Part shown: in pieces, positions 56,891-64,000 of the stretch
Numbering within the stretch: the first letter of the stretch is position 1
Layout of the letters: every line of letters begins with the position of its first letter
Assembly (NCBI GenBank): GCA_029465975.1
Contig: CM055761.1
Location: 8,172,529-8,236,528 of the forward strand
Origin: Dallia pectoralis
Taxonomy: Eukaryota > Chordata > Actinopteri > Esociformes > Umbridae
DNA length: 64,000 nucleotides
Direction of reading: 5' to 3'
Made by a program: the position numbers and the translations under genes
The notes under the pieces: model-generated
What the model saw: only the letters and a program-made list of their open reading frames with translations
Told to the model about the DNA's origin: nothing
Databases searched by the model: none

Positions 56891-56925
<35 letters not shown>
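56820..56925. repeat. TG microsatellite with TTCTCTGTC interruptions
   Basis: Three (TG)n runs separated by TTCTCTGTC, a compound microsatellite. Confidence 0.95.
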
Positions 56926-56927
<2 letters not shown>

Positions 56928-57039
56928 CATAATTCTCTCTCATTTATAATCAGTTTATCTGATGTTCCTGAAGTTCTCTGAAGCAGCAGGTGTTTCTCAT
57001 CCTTGATCTTCAACTCACAGTATTTGCCGGTATTTGCCT

Positions 57040-57480
57040 CTCTCAGGCTGCCTGGTAAGGCTAGGGTTTTATTGTTAACATATAAAGCTTTCCATGATCA
57101 TACATGCCTACAAATAAGCTGAGATCACAAGATGCAGGCCTTCTATTTGCGCCTAGAGAAACGCAGACTCAGCGGAAGCCTTTAAGTTTCTACTAAAGAC
57201 CCATCTCTTCAGCAAGGTGAAGTATGAATAACTGTAGTCTGTAGTCCTGTTGCTGTTCTGGGGCAATGGGAGTGAACCTGTTGGGTGTCTGGCCTCTTTA
57301 AGGGTGCTTGCAGTGGGTTGGTGCCCCTTTGGTTGATGCTTGGTAAAGACGATAGAGTGGCCATCAGTTCCCATCAGATAAGGCCACAGCATCACTGGAC
57401 CCCCCCCCCCCAGTCTTACGCTGCTATATTATAGTGACGGGGGAGTGGGGTCAGTTCTCCTGCCCGTTTATAAATCCTCT
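57040..57480 (+). mobile_element. interspersed-repeat / LINE 3' remnant
   Basis: AAGTTTCTACTAAAGACCCA then TCTCTTCAGCAAGG reads FLLKTHLFSK, the typical end of a fish LINE reverse transcriptase frame. The rest (a region near GGGTTGGTGCCCC, a C run, GGGGTCAGT) resembles a repeat I associate with salmonid genomes. Frames are broken. Family not confirmed. Confidence 0.5.
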
Positions 57481-58969
57481 GTAAGTCTAAGGAATGTGCT
57501 CTCGGAAATATCCTTGTGTCCTGATCCGTTTAAACTTAGGAGGACATGAGCCGTTGGACCGATCCTCAAGACTATCTGGCCTGAAGGACCCGTAGCCGTT
57601 CGTGTCCAAAGCACTCCTGGTTGTGTAAAAGATGTAGTGGCGTTTATAAATCTATTAAATACATTTAATTCATTGATTGATACATTTATGACGTTTAAAA
57701 ATAAACAAACACCGCAACTGTACGGGAAACTGGTTGTTGGTCCAGATCTAATTAATTTCAAACATAAAACGTGCATGTTCTACGTGGTCTTCTTGTACCT
57801 GTAAAATTAATTGTCTGAGAAATGGTGAGTTCAAATATTGATATTTCTGTTTATTGCGATAGTTTGTGAGAAAACCGTTGTGAAGTTAAAAAACGCACTG
57901 TACATTTCTTTTTTGTGCTTAAACTTGAATTCAACAGTTATTGTTGCAATAATGCAGCATTGCTTTTCAGTCATAATTCTCAGGTATCGTCGGCCACTAC
58001 ATCTGCACCACAACCAGGATGACTTCAGACAAAAAGTGGAAATGCCTTGTTGGCAAGTGCAAATATTTTCTTTACACAGATCTATAAGCGTAAACCTCAT
58101 GTCGCTAGCTGAATACTAGCTTGTGCGTCACCCAGATAATTTGTATTTGTAATAACTAAACCATGAGTTAATTCTCCTTAACGCCACACACCCAGAGTGA
58201 GAAGATTGGGATCGCCCAGAAAATCGGAGGTATTTTTAGGCATTGAGTTCATGAACCATTTCCGCCCTCTAGATTTCTTTTGATGATAGCATCCATGTCA
58301 AATCAGAGGCAAAACAAGACGTTCACATGCAACAATTTCCGTTCTCACTGTCGCCGCATTCAGTTGTTTGTACAGCGATATTAGAATGTCAGTCGCGGTT
58401 CTCCAAAGTCTGACCATCTGAACCATTAAACGCCGTGTTTCAGTTGGTCATTAGACATCACATGCACCGGCTCCCTGTTTGCAAACAAATCTTCCTGCCG
58501 ACAGGAAATTATTTTGCCACATCGTCCTTGGCGGTTGTTAACATGTGGCTATTGGCAAACATTCATATTTGTTTCAATAGCTTGTTAATTTCAGCCCCCC
58601 ACTGGGTGGAAAAACAAACACACCTGGACGGGCTGTGTTGAAAGGCTGTGTGCCTAGTTTACAGTAACAGTGGATATGATATCAGGTCAAACAGTTGAAT
58701 TCGGCAAAAAGGCCCCGGGCGCGGCAGCTGGTCCTTCCGCCGTAACTACGTGATAAAGGTCCACTGGAGACATGCTGTCCTCTGGGCTTTTCCTCATGCA
58801 CGTTGGCTGTCCACAATATAACAAATATTGGGATGAGGTTGCGTGGAGCAGCCCGTGCTTAGCTGGCCGTGTTTTCCGTGTTGGTTAAACAACACTGGAT
58901 TAACTCGACACTGTCCACCCACCTTCGATCTGCTGCAATTGACTTCAGAATGTGTTTGTGTCCGAGCGA

Positions 58970-59004
<35 letters not shown>

Positions 59005-59343
59005 CCAAGTTTATTGTGGATAGGATAAAGTTTAAAGTTTAGGTTACAGTTAGTATAATGTTATGGGATAAAGTTCCTCATGAGAATATAAAAACTAATG
59101 TGTGAATGTATTGAAAAAAGTATGCCGTGTCTACTGATGGCAGAGCTGTTTGTTTTGCTCTCTGGGCATGTGAGGAATCACTGGGTTTGCTTTTCACACT
59201 GTCTTGAGAGCATCTTATCACATTAGGCAAGCAGGGCAGTGTAAAAGCAACTGGCTCAGAAACTGGAGGGGTCAGAGGGAAGAAACCAGAACAGGTCAAT
59301 GGGTAATGTGAAAACATATTGTGAGAAGGCAGAGAAAAAGAGA

Positions 59344-59955
59344 TGACATAGAGGGAGACGCTGTAGAGGGAGACGCTGTAGAGGGAGACGCTGTAGAGGG
59401 AGACGCTATAGAGGGAGACGCTATAGAGGGAGACGCTATAGAAAGAGACGCTATAGAGGGAGACACTATTGAGAGAGACGCTATAGAGAGAGACGCTATA
59501 GAGAGAGACACTATAGAGAGAGACGCCATAGAGAGAGACGCTATAGAAAGAGACGCTATAGAGGGAGACGCTATAGAGAGAGACGCTATAGAGAGAGACG
59601 CTATAGAGAGAGACGCCATAGAGAGAGACGCTATAGAAAGAGACGCTATAGAGAGAGACGCTATAGAGAGAGACGCTATAGAGAAAGACGCTATAGAGAG
59701 AGATGCTATAGAGAGAGATGCTATAGAGAGAGACGCTATAGAGAGAGATGCTATAGAGAGAGATGCTATAGAGAGAGACGCTATAGAGAGAGACGCCATA
59801 GAGAGAGATGCTATAGAGGGAGATGCTATAGAGAGAAGCCATAAAGGGAGGCGAAATAAAGAGAAGCTGTATGTGTGAGAGAGACGCTATAGAGAGAAGC
59901 TGTATGTGTGAGAGAGACGCTATAGAGAGAAGCTGTATGTGTGAGAGAGACGGTA
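59344..59955. repeat. 15-bp minisatellite CTATAGAGAGAGACG, about 34 copies plus longer 3' units
   Basis: Regular 15-bp units to about 59835, first as GTAGAGGGAGACG then ATAGAGAGAGACG. It ends in about three longer units of about 31 bp that add AAGCTGTATGTGTGAGAG. Confidence 0.97.
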
Positions 59956-60332
59956 CCAGAGAGCACAGGTCATAATTCAAACCCAATCACTGCACACATG
60001 GATACAGGTGAAGGTAATCTGATTTAGTTGTTGTATCACCCTACTTCTGAGACAAAGTGCCTCGTAGTCTGGAGAGAAATTAGATTAGTGTATTAGATAA
60101 CATTACCCTCCTCACTCATCTTTCTGCTTATGAGCCTTTTACAACAGCCACCAGCCATGAGAGGTGAATGATTCATGCTTATAGCCAACATACACATAGG
60201 CAGCGTATAGCTAGAGCCAACATCTGTCCTTTAGCTATGAAATATACTGTGCATACATACGTACGTATGCATTATATAAGACTTGGAAATGCATCTCAAG
60301 AGATTTCATCCTGAAAATGTCAAATAAACTAA

Positions 60333-60816
60333 TACATTGACACCCAATCAGAACTCACATTGACACCCAATCAGAACTCACATTGACACCCAATCAGAAC
60401 TCACATTGACACCCAATCAGAACTCACATTGACACCCAATCAAAACTCACATTGACACCCAATCAGAACTCACATTGACACCCAATCAAAACTCACATTT
60501 GCACCCGATCAGAACTCACATTTACACCCAATCAGAACTCACATTGACACCCAATCAAAACTCACATTTACACCCAATCAAAACTCACATTTACACCCAA
60601 TCAGAACTCACATTGACACCCAAACAGAACTCACATTGACACCCAATCAAAACTCACATTTACACCCAATCAGAACTCACATTTACACCCAATCAGAACT
60701 CACATTTACACCCAATCAGAACTCACATTGACACCCAATCAGAACTCACATTGACACCCAATCAGAACTCACATTTACACCCAATCAGAACTCACATTGA
60801 CACCCAATCAGAACTC
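60333..60816. repeat. 23-bp minisatellite CACATTGACACCCAATCAGA, about 21 copies
   Basis: The unit continues ACT. Variants TTGACACC/TTTACACC and TCAGAA/TCAAAA are interleaved without an obvious long period. Confidence 0.97.
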
Positions 60817-61320
60817 AAAGAGACGTTTCTCTACTTAAGATGTTAGTCAGCTCCCAAACTGCAGATGGGCTCACTGTGACTCCGCCTGAGACAAAACACA
60901 ACCAATCTAGTGATCCCAATCTCCAGCCATCCGCCTACTGTTTAAGGGCTAAGTCTGGAACTGCATGCCTTTGCCAAAACAATCCACCCTTCTGCTATTA
61001 AGTACATAATAAAAAAGGAATTCAGTGGACACTGTTGTACAAAACAAAACAATATGCTCAACCTGTCTGGAGAACAGAAAAAGTAAATCCGGAAATCCGA
61101 TTAAAAACTAGTCAAAATAATAGAACGTTAAAAAAAACAGACAATATAAAACACAGGAACATTTACACCCACCCACACACACGGTACTCTCGTGTCTTCT
61201 CCGTATATACACAGAGCAGATTTACGGTCCTAATTTCACTTCTTTTAACTGAGTGATCCCGGAAATATAAACAGGGACTTCATATCCTAAATGTTAGATC
61301 AACATCTTGTGTCAATGTTC

Positions 61321-61404
61321 CCATAGAACCAGCGTGTGTGTGAGAGGGTCCCTAAACGCCACCAGCATAGAACCAGCGTGTGTGTGAGAGGGTCCCTAAA
61401 CGCC
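61321..61404. repeat. two-copy direct repeat
   Basis: ATAGAACCAGCGTGTGTGTG followed by AGAGGGTCCCTAAACGCC occurs twice in tandem, about 44 bp apart. Confidence 0.9.
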
Positions 61405-61692
61405 TTCATTCTTGCCCTGTTTCACTGACCTCAGAGTTGAAAAAACTGCCTCCACTGCATTCGATATCCCAAAGGAATCAATGTTATTTGAACTCCCTGC
61501 AGCGGAAAATTATCCTAACAGAAGTCATTCAGAAGAAACAGAAACTTGCCAGTCCTGACTAAAATACCACTCCGATCTGTACAACCAACCCACTCAAACA
61601 CTGACCGGATTTAGCAAAAAACTTTAAACTGAAAAACGAGTGTCACCCAGTTTCCCAGGCAGCAGTGAGGGTAAGCGGGGGAAGGTTCCTAC

Positions 61693-61735
61693 CTTGACGT
61701 ACTCCATGGTGGGGTCCATGCTGTTGCTCGTATCC
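61693..61735 (-). CDS. bcar3: bcar3 long-form exon upstream of SH2
   Basis: A 43-nt exon: (R)DTSNSMDPTMEYVK, acceptor ctcttccccag, donor gtagga. It matches human RDPHLLDPTVEYVK, which directly precedes FSKERHIMD, and joins the 40447 exon in phase 0. The first base completes a codon from a further upstream exon outside the window. Confidence 0.88.
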
Positions 61736-63371
61736 CTGGGGAAGAGAGACAGGGTTCTGTTAGGTTAACACATATCTACTACTGGTTCTCTCCCTCCCTT
61801 CCCTCAGTTGCATCTGCGGAGCTGCATTGCTTTGCCACCAGCTCCGCTCCTGACTGAGGTGACACCTCCTCTTGGACAGAAGTGGCCTGCACCCACCCGT
61901 ATTCAACCCACACACTTGTCTGCCAATTGCCCTTCCACCCATTCGCCCGCCCACACAACTCACAGCCACATGTGTTCCCTTCTGCGGACCTCGCTGGTGA
62001 ACACACAGAGAGGGATGAGAAACCCCAACATGACTCCGTCACATTGGCTGACAGACAACGGCTCACAGTGTTCCTGTCATTACCACGGATAGACCTTAAA
62101 TTCCCAGAAAGACATTTTGTGAGGAAAGAACTTCCAAAGGCTGAGATGAGTTATTTTTGAATCCTCGAGGGACACTGGATGCATCCCAAAGTTCCTGCAG
62201 CAAAAACTGTTTTGTTTATTAGATATCCGTCTCCAATCTGCATTGAATTGTAGCCTTGAGGAGGGGGGGAAGTCATTCCATTAACCCAAATCTCTTTTCC
62301 CATAAGGATTGTAGCGGGAAAACTAGAGAACGGAAATAGTGAAAAGCTGAGTTGCCCTTAATCCGTACAAAATGCAGAATACTTAGGTGAGTATCCAAAT
62401 CCGCAGATTTAGAGTATCATGACGTAAAAACAACACGCTAAATGACTGTGATGGCCCTTAGGTCAATCCTTTCTTATTTACAGGGAAAGTTGGGAATGCA
62501 GCAGGAAATTCTGTGGCGAGTAGACAGAAAAGATCAATCCTAAGAAGTTCAGCGTGGCCGCTGGCTCTTAAAAAGTTCAGCTCAGCTCTTTCTTCATTTA
62601 GCTTCTGTTTGACCGCCTCTCAGTGTGGGGGCAGAGGCACTTCCCCGATCCAGTAGCCGTTCGATCATGTCAGCCCATTCTTCCATGCCAGCCAGACTTC
62701 TCTGGAAGTAGATGAACAACACATTGTAATGTGACAGGCTGCTGTGCTGCTTGCTACGCCTCTAAAGCTTCTCCATTGGCATCAGAATAAAGCTCTTGCA
62801 TTAATACGCAGCACCTACAAAGATCCACCAAAGAGAACTAATGCACACAAAAAAAGTGAAGCGAGGTGGGTTTGAATCTGACCTACTGATTATTTCGAAA
62901 AAAAAACTATTTTCTCTGTCTAACACTGCATTCCTGTCCAATAAAACAAAACATGCTTATAGAGATGCAAAATGCAGAAAAACAAATATAAAAAAGATAG
63001 GATATTACTGCTTCATTCAGACATCCTAGTCCAATAATGTATTTAAATTGTGTATATATATATATTGGATAACATATACCATCTCATATCTGAGCAATCC
63101 ATTCCCTTTTCCTATTGGGTCAGGAACAAATACCTTCCGAGGGGAAGAGTATATTGTTTTCTCACTCAGAGGACAAGCGTGAACAGGGGCCAGTTGAAGA
63201 GCCTCTGGTCAGTAAATGACAGACAGGTGAGGGCTGAATTGTGTCCCAGAGAACAAAAATGTACCCAACTCAACAAATAACTCCCCCAAAACCTCAGGTT
63301 CAAACAGAGCACAGTGCAGAACGAGAGCACGGTCACCACACATATATAACGCCTGTGTCCAGCCTGCTCTC

Positions 63372-63560
63372 CTATTTAACTGAATTACATGGTCACACAC
63401 ACACACACACACATATATAACCTCTGTGTCCAGTCTCCTTTCCTAACTAACTGAATAACATGGTCACACACACACACATATATAACCTCTGTGTCCAGCC
63501 TCCTGTCTTAACTAACTGAATAACATGGTCACACACACCACACATATATAACATATATAT
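63372..63560. repeat. about 60-bp repeat, 3 copies
   Basis: AACTGAATAACATGGTCACA followed by (CA)n, ATATATAACCTCTGTGTCCA and TCTCCT-type sequence recurs three times with shrinking CA runs. Confidence 0.9.
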
Positions 63561-63587
63561 AACCTATGTGCCTCTGTGCACTGTGAC

Positions 63588-63757
63588 TGAATAACATGGG
63601 TATTTGATACATAACCCTCCAATAATAACATGGGTATTTGATACATAACCCTCCAATAATAACATGGGTATTTGATACATAACCCTCCAATAATAACATG
63701 GGTATTTGATACATAACCCTCCAATAATAACATGGGTATTTGATACATAGCCCTCCA
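63588..63757. repeat. 33-bp minisatellite, 5 copies
   Basis: Unit TAACATGGGTATTTGATACA followed by TAACCCTCCAATA, five near-perfect copies. It keeps all minus-strand frames in this region open. Confidence 0.95.
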
Positions 63758-64000
63758 GCAGCCCCACAGAGGAGCCAAAGGTTTATCTGGATGCCTGAGG
63801 CACTTGCACCCTACAGCCTCCAGGGGCAGTGTGACTCCACTCAATGAATTCCTCAATGTCAATTTGTGTTATTTTGGGCTTCACATATCCTAAAAAAGGC
63901 AGACTAATTACATGTATAACCTTATGTTACCAGTATAACTGAAAACACCTGTATGTTTAACTGCTCTGGTTAAAATAAGTATACATGTTTTCACCTTGCC

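Larger units (their letters stand above)
50337..61692 (-). other. bcar3: bcar3 upstream intron (long-form transcript)
   Basis: Contains the polypurine tract, 16-, 8- to 10-, 15- and 23-bp arrays, a SINE tail, an interspersed-repeat fragment, TG runs at 56820-56925 and 58975-59001, and unique stretches (51.5-52.6, 53.5-54.2, 54.6-56.8, 57.5-58.9 kb) where no gene is seen. Confidence 0.7.
61736..64000 (-). other. upstream bcar3 intron or flank, to the window edge
   Basis: The human-like N-terminal BCAR3 exon was not found here. Contains the 60-bp and 33-bp arrays below and two coding-like segments described under findings. Confidence 0.5.

Noticed and set aside
59078..59986. 302-codon Ser/Leu/Tyr-rich frame
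   Set aside because: 15-bp array gives a five-residue period (SVSLY); no start or splice context.

Overview
The window is vertebrate, most likely teleost, nuclear DNA: two multi-exon genes with GT-AG introns, tRNA-derived SINE pieces, a mariner-type transposon and many minisatellites. Some interspersed repeats resemble salmonid/pike-type families as I remember them, but I cannot name the species. No bacterial, viral or CRISPR features were seen.

Plus strand, about 1-27,880: fnbp1l (Toca-1), an F-BAR/HR1/SH3 adaptor linking membrane curvature and Cdc42 to N-WASP-driven actin assembly. Fourteen coding exons from 6561 to 24223 join in frame (1,812 nt, 603 codons plus stop). Only the very short first coding exon is missing; it is presumably upstream of the window. 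An alternative 3' exon near 24.88 kb would swap the C-terminus, and a possible 12-nt microexon lies at 19071.

Minus strand, about 64,000-27,950: bcar3 (NSP-family SH2 plus Cdc25-like adaptor that binds p130Cas/BCAR1). Nine exons between 40447 and 28878 encode SH2, proline-rich linker and Cdc25-like domain. Two alternative 5' entries join them in phase: a first exon at 50253-50336 (complete 760-aa product) and an exon at 61693-61735 that belongs to a longer N-terminal form starting beyond the window. The two genes are tail to tail, as FNBP1L and BCAR3 are in human, with poly(A) signals about 100 bp apart. Both products act on actin, adhesion and membrane signalling, but the sequence shows no direct functional coupling.

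The rest is intron, UTR and repeats. More than twenty tandem arrays (units 13-45 bp) fill roughly 14-15 kb, nearly a quarter of the window by my rough count. Several abut exons, and two show higher-order structure of 12 units. Dinucleotide repeats sit directly at several splice sites. Most long open frames in the window are products of these arrays and are not genes. I saw no clearly new multi-gene system. The best leads are alternative transcript structures, splice-site-adjacent repeats, the higher-order arrays, and two unassigned coding-like segments at 62.6 and 63.8 kb.
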